DNA of 62,398 nt from Burkholderia latens (GTDB lineage Bacteria > Pseudomonadota > Gammaproteobacteria > Burkholderiales > Burkholderiaceae). The translations under genes were made by a program, and so were the position numbers. Under the pieces are notes generated by a model. That model saw only the letters and a program-made list of their open reading frames with translations, had not been told where the DNA came from and made no database searches. The stretch covers positions 1-62,398 of the forward strand of contig NZ_CABVPL010000047.1 of the NCBI RefSeq assembly GCF_902499045.1, written 5' to 3'. Numbering within the stretch: position 1 is the stretch's first letter; each line of letters starts with the position of its first letter. Below are positions 35,246 through 44,323 of the stretch, piece by piece.

Positions 35246-35692
35246 ATGAAACAGACGAACAAAACGGTGACGGAACGCCTCGTCCACGCGCTGACGTTCG
35301 AACTGGTCGCGATCGCGCTGTGCGCGCCGGTCGGCGCATGGCTGCTCGACATGCCGGTGTCGCACGTCGGCGTGCTGACGGTGATGGTGTCGCTGATCGC
35401 GATGGCGTGGAACATGACGTTCAACACGCTGTTCGATCGTATCGAACGGCGCGCGGGCCTCACGCGTACGCTCGGCATGCGGATCGCGCACGCGGTGATG
35501 TTCGAGCTGGGCCTCGTCGCGATGGTGGTGCCGCTCGCCGCGTGGTGGCTGAACGTGAGCGTCGTCGAGGCGCTGCTGCTCGACCTCGGCATCGTGCTGT
35601 TCTTCCTGCCTTACACGTTCTGCTTCAATCTCGCGTACGACGCGCTGCGCGCGCGCTGGCTTGCCCGCCGCGTCGCGGCGCAGGCCGGCTGA
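35246..35692 (+). CDS. PACE-family multidrug efflux transporter
   Basis: A 148-residue inner-membrane protein with four helices made of two repeated transmembrane pairs. The PACE signature occurs in both repeats: RLVHALTFELVAI and RIAHAVMFELGLV. The paired motifs AWNMTFNTLFD and FCFNLAYDALR follow. Members export chlorhexidine, acriflavine and short diamines by proton antiport. GGAGGG precedes the ATG. The divergent LysR gene and the palindrome at 35142 indicate inducible control. Confidence 0.92.
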   Translation: MKQTNKTVTERLVHALTFELVAIALCAPVGAWLLDMPVSHVGVLTVMVSLIAMAWNMTFNTLFDRIERRAGLTRTLGMRIAHAVMFELGLVAMVVPLAAWWLNVSVVEALLLDLGIVLFFLPYTFCFNLAYDALRARWLARRVAAQAG

Positions 35693-35746
35693 GCGGTATG
35701 CGGTGGCCGCAGCGGCCGCAGCGATGTCCGCGACCGCGGCCGGTGC

Positions 35747-36955
35747 TCAGCGCGCCGCCGCCCACAGCCACGCGCCGCACACGATCGCGACCGCGCCGTA
35801 GACCACGTACACGGGCAGCTTGAACCGCGCGAAGCACAGCGTCGCGAACGCGCCGGTGAGCCAATAGACCGGATCGGCCGGTTCGCGATGCAGGATCCTT
35901 ACGACGGCGACGACGAGAAAGCCCGTCGTCGCCGCGCGCAGCAGGCGCATGCCATGCTCGAAGCGCGAGTGGCGCTTGAGCCGGAACAGATGGTTCTGCG
36001 CGAACACGACGAGGCACCCGGACGGAATGAACAACGCGGCGGTCGCGAGCAGCGCGCCGATCCAGCCGTCGGTCAGGTAGCCGAGAAACGGCACGACGTT
36101 CAGCAGCGGGCCCGGCGACACCGGCGACAGCGCGAACGCGAGCGTGAAGTCGTGATCGGAGATGCCGGTGGCCGGCGACACGAACAGCGCCTTGAGCACG
36201 GGCAGCGCGGAGAAGCCGCCGCCGAACAACGTCATGCCGGCGCCGGCGAGCCGCGGCCACAGCAGCGTCATCTGGTAGTCGCCGGGCAGCGGCAGCGCGA
36301 ACAGCGCGACCAGAATCGCGAGCAGCACGAGCAGCCGGCGATCGCGCGTCCCCAGCCTGACGTCCACCGCGTCGTATTGCGGCGGCCCGGTGAGCCAGCC
36401 CGCTGCAAACGCCGCACACAGAATCCCGACGAACGCGGCCGGACTATGTGCGAAAGCGAGCAGAATCGTCGACAGCGCGGCGATCGCCTGTTCGAGCCGC
36501 GTGCTCGCGAGCGTGCGCAGCTGCTTGATCCACGTGACGCCGATCAGCGCGGCGAGCACCATCCCGAAGTGATTGATCAGCATCGGCGCGGCGAGCGAGT
36601 TCACGATCGGCGTGCGATAGAAGATCGCGAACAGCGTCATCAGCACGAAGAACGGCAGGACGCTCGCGATGCCGGCGACCCAAGCGCCGAGGCGGCCGTG
36701 CAGCGTCTGGCCGACCTGCACCGCGACGTTGCAGCCGACGGGGCCGGGCACAAGCCATGCGAGTGCGACGAAATCGGCGAAGACCTGCGGCTCGATGCGC
36801 TGCAACCGGTCGACGTAGTGGCGTTCGAGCTGCGCCATCATCGACAGCCCGCCCCACGACATCGCGGAGATGCCGGCGACGGCCTTGAACAGCGCCCACA
36901 GGGACGCCTGCGTCGGTTCGACACGTGTGGCTGCTTCGACTTCCACGGTTGTCAT
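35747..36955 (-). CDS. chrA: Chromate transporter (CHR family)
   Basis: A 402-residue membrane protein made of two homologous halves. The N-terminal half carries WGGLSMMAQLERHYVDR and LVPGPVGCNVAVQVG, and the second half repeats TLFGGGFSALPVLKALFV and ALSPVSPGPLLNVVPFLGYL, as in bidomain ChrA proteins. It should expel chromate from the cytoplasm. The ATG at 36955 is chosen because the frame upstream is unsupported. No chrB regulator or other metal gene lies beside it. It may alternatively move another anion. Confidence 0.9.
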   Translation of the reverse strand: MTTVEVEAATRVEPTQASLWALFKAVAGISAMSWGGLSMMAQLERHYVDRLQRIEPQVFADFVALAWLVPGPVGCNVAVQVGQTLHGRLGAWVAGIASVLPFFVLMTLFAIFYRTPIVNSLAAPMLINHFGMVLAALIGVTWIKQLRTLASTRLEQAIAALSTILLAFAHSPAAFVGILCAAFAAGWLTGPPQYDAVDVRLGTRDRRLLVLLAILVALFALPLPGDYQMTLLWPRLAGAGMTLFGGGFSALPVLKALFVSPATGISDHDFTLAFALSPVSPGPLLNVVPFLGYLTDGWIGALLATAALFIPSGCLVVFAQNHLFRLKRHSRFEHGMRLLRAATTGFLVVAVVRILHREPADPVYWLTGAFATLCFARFKLPVYVVYGAVAIVCGAWLWAAAR

Positions 36956-37153
36956 GATTGTGCAGTTGGCGCAGGGCCTGGTCTCGCGCATAGGAACGTG
37001 ACGGCGGCCCGCCGACACGATGGCCCTCCCGATTGTCCGCCGCGCATCGTGACACTGCCATGCGCGAAAACGCTAGTTAATGAACGAAACGATCGGAGCG
37101 GATCCCGCAACAATCTGCGTGCTGCGCAACAGGGCGGTGCGGGCGGCGCGCGC

Positions 37154-39493
37154 TCAATCGCCCGTGCTGCCGGTCGCGCGATGCGCAAGGACGTTCGGCC
37201 GGTCGCCGCGCACGCCGAAGCGCTCGATCAGCGCGGGGATCGCGTCGGCTCGCACGGGGCGCGAGAACAGGAAGCCCTGCGCCTCGATCTCGCCGAGCGC
37301 GGACAGCCACGCGATCTGCTCCTCGGTTTCGGTGCCTTCGACGACGACCGTGAGCCCGAGCGAGCGGGCCAGATGCACGATAGACGACACCATCACGCAC
37401 ACGCTGCGATCGTTCGGGATCGCCTGCACGAACGAGCGGTCGACCTTCAGCGTATCGACGGAGAAGCGGTGCAGATACGACAGCGACGAGTAGCCGGTGC
37501 CGAAATCGTCGAGCGCGATCCGGATGCCGAGCTTCTTCAGCGCGACGATCTTCTCGGACACGAGTTCCGGATACTCCATCATCGCGGTCTCGGTGATCTC
37601 GATCTCGAGCCGGTTCGCGTCGATGCCGGTGTCCAGCAGCGCCTGCGAAATGGTCTCGATCAGGTCGCCGCGCCAGAACTGCACCGGCGAGATGTTGACC
37701 GCGAGCGTCAGCGTGTCGTGGCCTTCGTCGCGCCAGCGGGCGATCTGCTCGCACGCGGTGCGAATCACGAAGTCGCCGATCGGCACGATCAGGCCCGTCG
37801 ATTCGGCGATCGAAATGAATTCGTTCGCGGAGATGATCCCGTGCTCCGGATGGTCCCACCGCGCGAGCGCCTCGAAGCCGGTGATCGTGCGGTGAGTGAG
37901 GTCGATCTTCGGCTGGTAGGCGAGGAACAGCTGCCCGTCGGCGAGCGCGACGCGCAATTGCTGTTCCCAGCGCATCAGGTGATCCGCGCGGTGCGACAGG
38001 TGCGGCGCGTAGAACTGGTAGCAGTTCTTGCCCGCGTCCTTCGCGCTGTACATTGCAAGGTCGGCCTTCTTCAGCAGGTCGATCTCGCTTTCGTTCGCGA
38101 CGGTGTGCAGCGCGATGCCGATGCTCGCATGCAGCACGAACGAGCTGCCGCGCACGTCAAATGGCTCGCCGAACATCCGGATGATCGCTTCGGCGAGCCG
38201 CACCGCGCGCCGTTCGACGTCGTCGCCCTTCATCACGACCACGAATTCGTCGCCGCCGATCCGCGCGAGCGACCCTTCGTCGCCGACGGCATCCGACAGG
38301 CGCGACGCGGTCATCTGCAGCACGATGTCGCCGGCGTTGTGGCCGAGCGTGTCGTTGACGGTCTTGAAGTTGTCGAGGTCGATGAACAGCAGGCCGAGCC
38401 GCGACAGGCTGGCCGGCATCGACACGTCGTTGCGCAGCCCGCGCAGCGTCGCGTAGCGGTTCGCGAGGCCGGTGAGCAGGTCGTATTCGGCAAGCTGCGT
38501 CATCTCGCGCTCGCGGCCGAGCAGCTTGCCGATCAGCCCCGTCGCGACGCCGAAGAATGCGAGCATCGCGAGCGTGATGAAGCTCGTCATCAGCAGGTAC
38601 ACGTTGCGCGTGTGGTAGTAGTCCGCGAACTCCTCCGACTGCGACAGGCCGACCATCACCGCGAGCGGGTAGCCGTCGAGGTGGCGGTACGACACGATGC
38701 GCGTGACGCCGTCGATCGGGTCGATGATCGTGCCGGTCACGCGCTCGGCGATCGGGTAGACGCCGGACGCGGAGAACGCGCCCGGCGCGTTGTTGACCGA
38801 ACCGGTGCGCCGCGCGAGCACGGCGCCCGTGTCCGACACCACGGCGATCACGCCTTCCTTGCCGATCGCCGCGTTGTTGTAGAAGTCGTTCGTGAAGTAG
38901 CTCGGGTCTTCCGACACGACGACGATGCCCGCGAAGCTGCCGTCGGGGTTGTTGAGCCGGCGCGTCATCTGCAGCGTCCAGTGGCTCGACACGCGGCCGA
39001 GCACGGGCTTGCTGATGTACAGGCGATCGTCGTTGTGCGCGAGGTGGACCTTGAAGTGCTCTCGGTCGGACAGGTTGATCGGCTGCGGATGAGCGTCGGC
39101 CGTGTTCGCGAACAGGATGCCCTTCGCGTTGACGAGCGACACCTGGATCAGCGTGTCGCTCGGCACGACGCCTTTTTCGACCGCGCTCGCGAGGTTGAAG
39201 TGCGCGGGCGATTTCTCGAATTCGAACTTGACGAAGCGGGTGATCTGGTCGACCTGGTGGATCGCCTTGACCGTGTGCTGCTCGAGCGCCGACGACAGGA
39301 TCGCCGCGGACGCCGCCGCTTCCTTGTACGCGCTGTCCTTCTCGACCGACAGCCGCGCGATGATCACAGCCCACAGCAGCGCAAGCGCCAGCATCCCGAG
39401 CAGCGGGATCGCGAACAGCGCGCGCCGGCGCGACTTGCGGGGCGCGCGCAGCGGCCGGTTCGGCGGCGTGTGGTTTGACCGGGCGGAACTCAT
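37154..39493 (-). CDS. Membrane GGDEF-EAL protein with periplasmic Cache-like sensor
   Basis: A 779-residue cyclic-di-GMP enzyme. A membrane helix at about 25-47 and a second at about 296-318 enclose a periplasmic sensing domain of about 250 residues, Cache-like in pattern (ISKPVLGRVSSHWTLQMTRR). The GGDEF domain follows with an intact ARIGGDEFVVVM near 410, then an EAL domain with intact FEALARW near 538 and DDFGTGYSSLSYLHRF near 670. Both active sites look complete, so it could make or break c-di-GMP. The signal is unknown. It is a single gene, started at ATG 39493. Confidence 0.93.
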   Translation of the reverse strand: MSSARSNHTPPNRPLRAPRKSRRRALFAIPLLGMLALALLWAVIIARLSVEKDSAYKEAAASAAILSSALEQHTVKAIHQVDQITRFVKFEFEKSPAHFNLASAVEKGVVPSDTLIQVSLVNAKGILFANTADAHPQPINLSDREHFKVHLAHNDDRLYISKPVLGRVSSHWTLQMTRRLNNPDGSFAGIVVVSEDPSYFTNDFYNNAAIGKEGVIAVVSDTGAVLARRTGSVNNAPGAFSASGVYPIAERVTGTIIDPIDGVTRIVSYRHLDGYPLAVMVGLSQSEEFADYYHTRNVYLLMTSFITLAMLAFFGVATGLIGKLLGREREMTQLAEYDLLTGLANRYATLRGLRNDVSMPASLSRLGLLFIDLDNFKTVNDTLGHNAGDIVLQMTASRLSDAVGDEGSLARIGGDEFVVVMKGDDVERRAVRLAEAIIRMFGEPFDVRGSSFVLHASIGIALHTVANESEIDLLKKADLAMYSAKDAGKNCYQFYAPHLSHRADHLMRWEQQLRVALADGQLFLAYQPKIDLTHRTITGFEALARWDHPEHGIISANEFISIAESTGLIVPIGDFVIRTACEQIARWRDEGHDTLTLAVNISPVQFWRGDLIETISQALLDTGIDANRLEIEITETAMMEYPELVSEKIVALKKLGIRIALDDFGTGYSSLSYLHRFSVDTLKVDRSFVQAIPNDRSVCVMVSSIVHLARSLGLTVVVEGTETEEQIAWLSALGEIEAQGFLFSRPVRADAIPALIERFGVRGDRPNVLAHRATGSTGD

Positions 39494-39713
39494 CGGAGAG
39501 GGCGGGTCCTGCTCGCGTGCGCCGTCCCCTGTCGGGCGGGCGGCTATGGTTGGGGGCGCACCGGCGTCTGTTCGTTCGCGGGAGGCGCAACCAAGGACAG
39601 ACCCGCCGAAGCGACGGATTAGGCCCGATATTACTGGCTGGAACGTTTTTGCGATAGCCGGGGAAAATCGCAGGGCGCCGGTCGGGCCGGGCCCCGCGTG
39701 CACTGCGCTGACG

Positions 39714-40595
39714 TCAGGCGGGCGCCTGGAACGTGCCGTCGACGACCGTCACGACGTGGCCGCCGATCCAGATCGTGCCGTCGTCGTCATAGCGGACGGC
39801 AATGCGGCCGTCGCGGCCGATCGCCGTGCCCTGGCGGGCCGTGTACGACGGGCCGGGGCGCCGCTGCTGGCGGCTCAGCAGTTGCGCGAGTGCCGCGTTC
39901 GCGCTGCCGGTGACAGGGTCCTCGCCGGTGCCGAAGCCGCCGCCCGTCATCAGGCAGCGGACTTCGAACGTCGCGGGGCCGCCGTCGGGGTGCGGCGCGT
40001 ATACCGCGACGCCGTGCGCGCCGTATCGGTGCGTGAGCGCATCGAGCGCGGCCGGATCGGGCGCGAGGCCGATGCAGGCGTCGGCCGACGTGAGCCGCAC
40101 GACGAGCCACGGCGCGCCGTTGTCGACCGCGCACGGTTCGGCGTCCGGATCGATCGCGTCGCTGCGCAACGCGGCCGCCAGTGCCGGGTAGTCCGAACGG
40201 TCGACCGGCGTGAATTGCGCCGGCGGCGCGGCAAATGCCCAGCCGTCGGCCTGTTCCCGCAACGCGACCCGGCCGACCCCGCACTGCTGGATCAGCCGGC
40301 CCGGCGTGCGCGGCCGTGCGCCGCTTTCGACGAACGCATGCGCGGTGCCGAGCGTCGGGTGGCCGGCGAACGGCAGTTCGCCGCCCGGCGTGAAGATCCG
40401 GACGCGATAGTCGGCGTCGGGATCGGTCGGCGTGCACAGGAACGTCGTCTCGGACAGGTTCGTCCAGCGGGCGATCGCGAGCATGTCGTCGTCGCCGAGC
40501 GCGTCGGCGTCGAACACCACGGCGAGCGGATTGCCCTTGAACGGCACCGACGTGAACACGTCGACCTGCTTGAAACGGACGCGGCGGCCGGTCAT
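39714..40595 (-). CDS. PhzF-family isomerase/epimerase-like protein
   Basis: A 293-residue protein of the PhzF fold. FKQVDVFTSVPFKGNPLAVV, the catalytic-glutamate segment WTNLSETTFL, RIFTPGGELPFAGHPTLGTA and the second-half GEDPVTGSANAALAQLLS are all present. No phenazine genes lie nearby, so the substrate is unknown. It ends a set of leftward genes; RidA begins 7 bases beyond its start, suggesting an operon with the aminotransferase. Confidence 0.9.
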   Translation of the reverse strand: MTGRRVRFKQVDVFTSVPFKGNPLAVVFDADALGDDDMLAIARWTNLSETTFLCTPTDPDADYRVRIFTPGGELPFAGHPTLGTAHAFVESGARPRTPGRLIQQCGVGRVALREQADGWAFAAPPAQFTPVDRSDYPALAAALRSDAIDPDAEPCAVDNGAPWLVVRLTSADACIGLAPDPAALDALTHRYGAHGVAVYAPHPDGGPATFEVRCLMTGGGFGTGEDPVTGSANAALAQLLSRQQRRPGPSYTARQGTAIGRDGRIAVRYDDDGTIWIGGHVVTVVDGTFQAPA

Positions 40596-40602
40596 CGTGC
40601 GG

Positions 40603-41061
40603 TTACGCGACTTCGGCGATCAGCTCGATCTCGACGCATGCGCCGAGCGGAATCTGCGCGACGCCGAACGCCGAACGCGCGTGCTTGCCCGCGTCGCCGA
40701 ACACTTCCGCGATCAGCTCCGACGCCCCGTTCGTGACGATGTGCTGTTCGGTGAAGTCGAGCGTCGAGTTCACGAGGCTCATCAGCTTCACGATCCGCGT
40801 GACCTTGTTCAGGTCGCCGGTGTGCGCGTGCAGCGTTGCGAGCAGGTCGATCGCGATCGCGCGCGCGGCGGCCTTGCCGTCTTCCGTCTGCAGGTCGGCG
40901 CCGAGCTTGCCGGCCCAGACCTTGCCGTCCTTCTTCGCGATGTGGCCCGACAGGTACACCGTGTTGCCGCTCTGCGCGCTCATCACGTAGGCGGCGGCCG
41001 GTGCGCCGGCGGTCGGGAGCTCGATGCCGAGCGACTTCAGTTTGTCGTAGACGTTAGCCAT
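40603..41061 (-). CDS. RidA/YjgF-family protein
   Basis: A 152-residue enamine/imine deaminase-like protein. Patterns are NTVYLSGHIAKKDGKVWAGK and GKHARSAFGVAQIPLGACVE, whose Arg matches the substrate-binding arginine. RidA proteins hydrolyse reactive 2-aminoacrylate and related imines made by PLP enzymes. Here it follows a PLP aminotransferase gene by 43 bases, which supports a clean-up role in that pathway. It is slightly longer than RidA itself, as in the YjgH-type branch. Confidence 0.9.
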   Translation of the reverse strand: MANVYDKLKSLGIELPTAGAPAAAYVMSAQSGNTVYLSGHIAKKDGKVWAGKLGADLQTEDGKAAARAIAIDLLATLHAHTGDLNKVTRIVKLMSLVNSTLDFTEQHIVTNGASELIAEVFGDAGKHARSAFGVAQIPLGACVEIELIAEVA

Positions 41062-41104
41062 GCGTTCGATTCCTCGTAGAGAGTCGTGACAGGGAAAAAG
41101 GGGC

Positions 41105-42286
41105 TCACAGACGTTCGCGCAGCAGCTTGCCGAGGCGCGCGACGCCTTCCTCGATCTTCTCCGGCGGCACCGTCACGAACGACAGGCGCAGCGTGTTGTG
41201 CTGCGGATCGTTCGCGAAGAACGGCGCGCCCGGCACGAACGCCACATGGTTCGCGACCGCGGCCTCGAGCAGCTTCATGCTGTCGATCTGCGCGGGCAGG
41301 TTCACCCAGATGAACATGCCGCCGTCCGGGCGATTCCACGTGACGCCTTCCGGCATGTGACGCGCGAGCGACGCGAGCATCGCCTCGCATTGCGCGCCGT
41401 ACAGCTGGCGGATCGTCGGGATGTGCTCGTCGAGGAAGCCGTCCTTGATCACTTCGTGCGCGATGCGCTGCGTGAGCGTCGGCGTGTGCAGGTCGGTGGC
41501 CTGCTTGGCCTGCACCAGCTTGAAATGAAGTTCCTCCGGCGCGATCACGTAGCCGAGCCGCAGGCCCGGCGCGAGCACCTTCGAGAACGTGCCGAGGTGC
41601 ACGACGTGGTCGGGCGCCATCGACAGCATCGTCGGCAGCGGCTCGCCCTGGTAGTTCAGCGCGCCGTACGGATCGTCTTCCAGCACCGGGAAGGGGCTCG
41701 ACTGCGCGAAAGCGGCGAGCGCGCGGCGGCGCTCGACCGGCAGGCGGCGGCCGGTCGGATTCTGGAAGTTCGGCTGCGCGTACAGCAGCCGCGCGCCTTG
41801 CGTGAGCGCGGGCGTGAGGCCTTCGGGCAGCAGGCCCTGCTCGTCGGTCGGCACCTGCACGTAGCGCGGCTCGTACAGCGAGAACGATTGCAGCGCGCCG
41901 AGGTAGGTCGGCGTTTCGACGAGGACCGGGCTGTTCGGGTCGATCAGCGCCTTGCCGAGCAGGTCGAGCGCCTGCTGCGAGCCGGTCGTGATCAGCACCT
42001 GCGACACGCGCACGCGGTAGCGCTCGGCGATCCATTCGCGCAGCGGCAGGTAGCCTTCGGTCGCGCTGTACTGGAGGGCGGCGGCGGGCGCATCGCTCAG
42101 CACGCGGTCGGCGGCGGCGCGCATGCGCTCGGCCGGAAACGTCGCCGGAGCGGGCAGGCCGCCTGCGAACGAGATGACCTCGGGGCGTTCCGTGACCTTC
42201 AGGATCTCGCGGATCGCGGAACTCGTCAGCTTGCGGGCGCGTTCGGAAAGCTGCCAGTGCGGCGGATGCAGGTCGCTCGGATTCAT
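41105..42286 (-). CDS. PLP-dependent aminotransferase, class I (2-aminoadipate type)
   Basis: A 393-residue aminotransferase. The glycine-rich entry SFAGGLPAPATFPAERM, the PLP-ring region GSQQALDLLGKALID, QPNFQNPTGRRLPVERR, DDPYGALNYQG, the Schiff-base lysine in LGTFSKVLAPGLRLGYV, and LRLSFVTVPPEKIEEGV are visible. It resembles LysN-type or aromatic aminotransferases. The substrate is unknown. It lies upstream of RidA and PhzF in a likely operon. A MocR regulator with its own repeats lies 2 kb away and could control it. Confidence 0.9.
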   Translation of the reverse strand: MNPSDLHPPHWQLSERARKLTSSAIREILKVTERPEVISFAGGLPAPATFPAERMRAAADRVLSDAPAAALQYSATEGYLPLREWIAERYRVRVSQVLITTGSQQALDLLGKALIDPNSPVLVETPTYLGALQSFSLYEPRYVQVPTDEQGLLPEGLTPALTQGARLLYAQPNFQNPTGRRLPVERRRALAAFAQSSPFPVLEDDPYGALNYQGEPLPTMLSMAPDHVVHLGTFSKVLAPGLRLGYVIAPEELHFKLVQAKQATDLHTPTLTQRIAHEVIKDGFLDEHIPTIRQLYGAQCEAMLASLARHMPEGVTWNRPDGGMFIWVNLPAQIDSMKLLEAAVANHVAFVPGAPFFANDPQHNTLRLSFVTVPPEKIEEGVARLGKLLRERL

Positions 42287-42438
42287 AGTCTCCTCGTTCG
42301 GATATCGTGGTGAGTCGAGAAAGGTCGGTCAGGCCGATTGCGTCGTCGCGGCCGGGTGGGCGTGCGGGAGCGCGATCGGGCCGTCGCGGCCGGGTGGGCA
42401 GAACCGTTCAGGCAAAACGGACATTATGGCGCACCTCA

Positions 42439-43347
42439 TCAGCCGGCGCGAGCGGGACGCGGCGCCGTGGCCACCGCCGAGCGCCGGCCCAGCATCACGG
42501 TCGCGATCACGGCCGCCGCGAACAGCCACGTCGACGGCGTCACCGTTTCGCCGAACAGCAGCGCGGAAAACGCGATCGTGAAGAAGATCTGCAGTAATTG
42601 CACCTGGCCGACGCGCGCGGTGCCGCCCATTGCGAGCCCCGCATACCACGCGAAAAAGCCGATGAATTGCGAAAAGAGGGTCACGTAGCCGAACGCGAGC
42701 CACGTGCGCGGCGCGAGCGGCGCGGGGTGCGCGGCGTGTTGCGTCCACGCGAGCCAGCCGACCGGCAGCACGAGAAACGGCGCGGACACGACGAGCGCCC
42801 AGCAGATCACCTGCCAGCCGCCGATCTGGCGTGCGAGGCGCGCGCCTTCCGCATAGCCGAGCGCGCCGATGCCGACCGCGACGAGCATCAGCGCGTCGCC
42901 GGCCTGCACGGCGCCGCCGCCGTCACGCAGCGCGAACGCGATCACGAGCGCGCTGCCCGCGAGCGCGCTGGCCCAGAACGCCTTCGACGGCCGCTCGTGC
43001 GACAGCCACGCCGCGTACAGCGCGACGAACAGCGGCTGCAGCCCGTTGACGACCGCGCCGTGCGACGCCGGCACCGTCTTCATCGCCCACGCGGAAAACA
43101 CCGGATACGCGATGATCACGCCAGCCGACACGATCGCGAGGCTTTTGAGCTGCGCGCGAGTGGGGAGGCGCTCGCGGCGCCACCACAGCAGCAGGCCGGC
43201 CGGCACCGCCGCCGCGAGCGCGCGGCCGAGGCCGTTGAGCAGCGGATTCAGTTCGGAGACGACGATACGCGTCATCGGCAGCGTCAGGCTGAAGATCATC
43301 ACGCCGATGAGGCCGAGCAGCATGCCCCGGGTTTCGCGCGAATTCAT
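42439..43347 (-). CDS. EamA-family (DMT) transporter
   Basis: A 302-residue membrane protein with ten hydrophobic segments formed by two EamA repeats (GVMIFSLTLPMTRIVVSELN; ASHGAVVNGLQPLFVALYAA; then QLLQIFFTIAFSALLFGETV). It probably exports amino acids or related metabolites. It lies upstream of the aminotransferase with a gap of about 150 bases in the same direction, so an export role for that pathway is possible. Substrate not known. Confidence 0.9.
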   Translation of the reverse strand: MNSRETRGMLLGLIGVMIFSLTLPMTRIVVSELNPLLNGLGRALAAAVPAGLLLWWRRERLPTRAQLKSLAIVSAGVIIAYPVFSAWAMKTVPASHGAVVNGLQPLFVALYAAWLSHERPSKAFWASALAGSALVIAFALRDGGGAVQAGDALMLVAVGIGALGYAEGARLARQIGGWQVICWALVVSAPFLVLPVGWLAWTQHAAHPAPLAPRTWLAFGYVTLFSQFIGFFAWYAGLAMGGTARVGQVQLLQIFFTIAFSALLFGETVTPSTWLFAAAVIATVMLGRRSAVATAPRPARAG

Positions 43348-43399
43348 GGATCGGGTGTCTCCGTATTGCCGGGTTCGGGTGATTGCTCGGGCAACGCGT

Positions 43400-44092
43400 T
43401 CAGCGCAGCGTGCGGACGCCTTGCGGCGTTTCGAATTCGGCGATCAGCGCGGGCGCGCCGTCGCCGGCTTCGACATCGAGCAGATGGCCGGCGCCGAGCC
43501 AGTCGAGCTGCTCGCGGATCAGGTCGGCACGCGCGTGCACGCCCTTGAGCGACTTCAGCGCGATGCCGTTGTCCGGCAGCGATTCGGCCGGATGGCGCGC
43601 GCTGTCCCACTGGATCAGCGACGGCACGAGGCCGTCGCCGGCGCCTTGCCACGCGGGGAACGCGCCGTCGTCGGGCACGGTCAGGCCCCAGCTCAGGTCG
43701 CCGCGCCGCATCGCGACGACCGGCGCGATGCGTGCCGGGTACTGGCGCTGCCACAGCGTAAGCTGGCGCGGACGGTCGACACGCGCGACCCAATGCGCGA
43801 GGAACGGGCCATCGGCGAGTCGCGCCTGGATCGCCGGATCGTCGAGGCCGAACAGCCGCGCGCGCGGCGGCGTCACGTCGTCGTTTGCGGACGGCGCGTC
43901 GGGATCGATCGCGATCACTTCCAGGTACATCCCGCCCCACGCGCCGAACAGTGCGTTGTGGGTGCGCATCAGCGGGTGGCGGCCGCCGCCGGCCGGTTCG
44001 ATGCCGAGCGCGCCGGCGACATGGCGCACGCCTTCGTCGAGCGTGCGGGCTGCGATCACGAGATGGTCGAGGGTCAGGGAGCGGGATGGCAT
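43400..44092 (-). CDS. VOC/glyoxalase-like domain protein
   Basis: A 230-residue soluble protein. LTLDHLVIAARTLDEGVRHV with the metal-ligand type His, GGGRHPLMRTHNALFGAWGG, and YLEVIAIDPDAPS match the glyoxalase-like domain (PF13468 type). No specific reaction can be stated. The start MPSRSLTL at 44092 suits the fold; the longer frame to 44239 does not. It lies just before EamA in the same direction and divergent from the MocR gene. Confidence 0.85.
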   Translation of the reverse strand: MPSRSLTLDHLVIAARTLDEGVRHVAGALGIEPAGGGRHPLMRTHNALFGAWGGMYLEVIAIDPDAPSANDDVTPPRARLFGLDDPAIQARLADGPFLAHWVARVDRPRQLTLWQRQYPARIAPVVAMRRGDLSWGLTVPDDGAFPAWQGAGDGLVPSLIQWDSARHPAESLPDNGIALKSLKGVHARADLIREQLDWLGAGHLLDVEAGDGAPALIAEFETPQGVRTLR

Positions 44093-44248
44093 GAACGTCG
44101 GTCGGAAAGCGAAAGTGTCATGGTGGCGTGCGATGCGCGGGGCGGTCGCGCGGCCGGCTGCAGCCCGGCGCGCAAACCCGTGCCGGACGGGCCAGCGCCG
44201 CATGCGGCAAGGCCGGAACGGCAGCCGCACGATCGCCATTGCGGTCTA

Positions 44249-44309
44249 ACTGTAATCGTCGCCACCGGCACAGTAACGGTACAATCGGCGCGATAGCCTT
44301 CGGTACAGT
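44249..44309. promoter_or_regulatory. GGTACAGT-type repeats before the MocR gene
   Basis: GGCACAGT (44267-44274), GGTACAAT (44278-44285) and GGTACAGT (44302-44309) are direct repeats; ACTGTA at 44249-44254 is an inverted partial copy. MocR proteins bind such direct repeats near their own promoters. The sites end 15 bases before the ATG of the regulator, so autoregulation is likely; control of the divergent genes is possible. Confidence 0.55.
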
Positions 44310-44323
44310 TTGAGCCGCCGCCC

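Noticed and set aside
35888-39478. 1196-codon plus-strand frame opposite chrA and the GGDEF-EAL gene
   Set aside because: Antisense shadow in a GC-rich region; the minus-strand genes have clear domains, and this frame has none.
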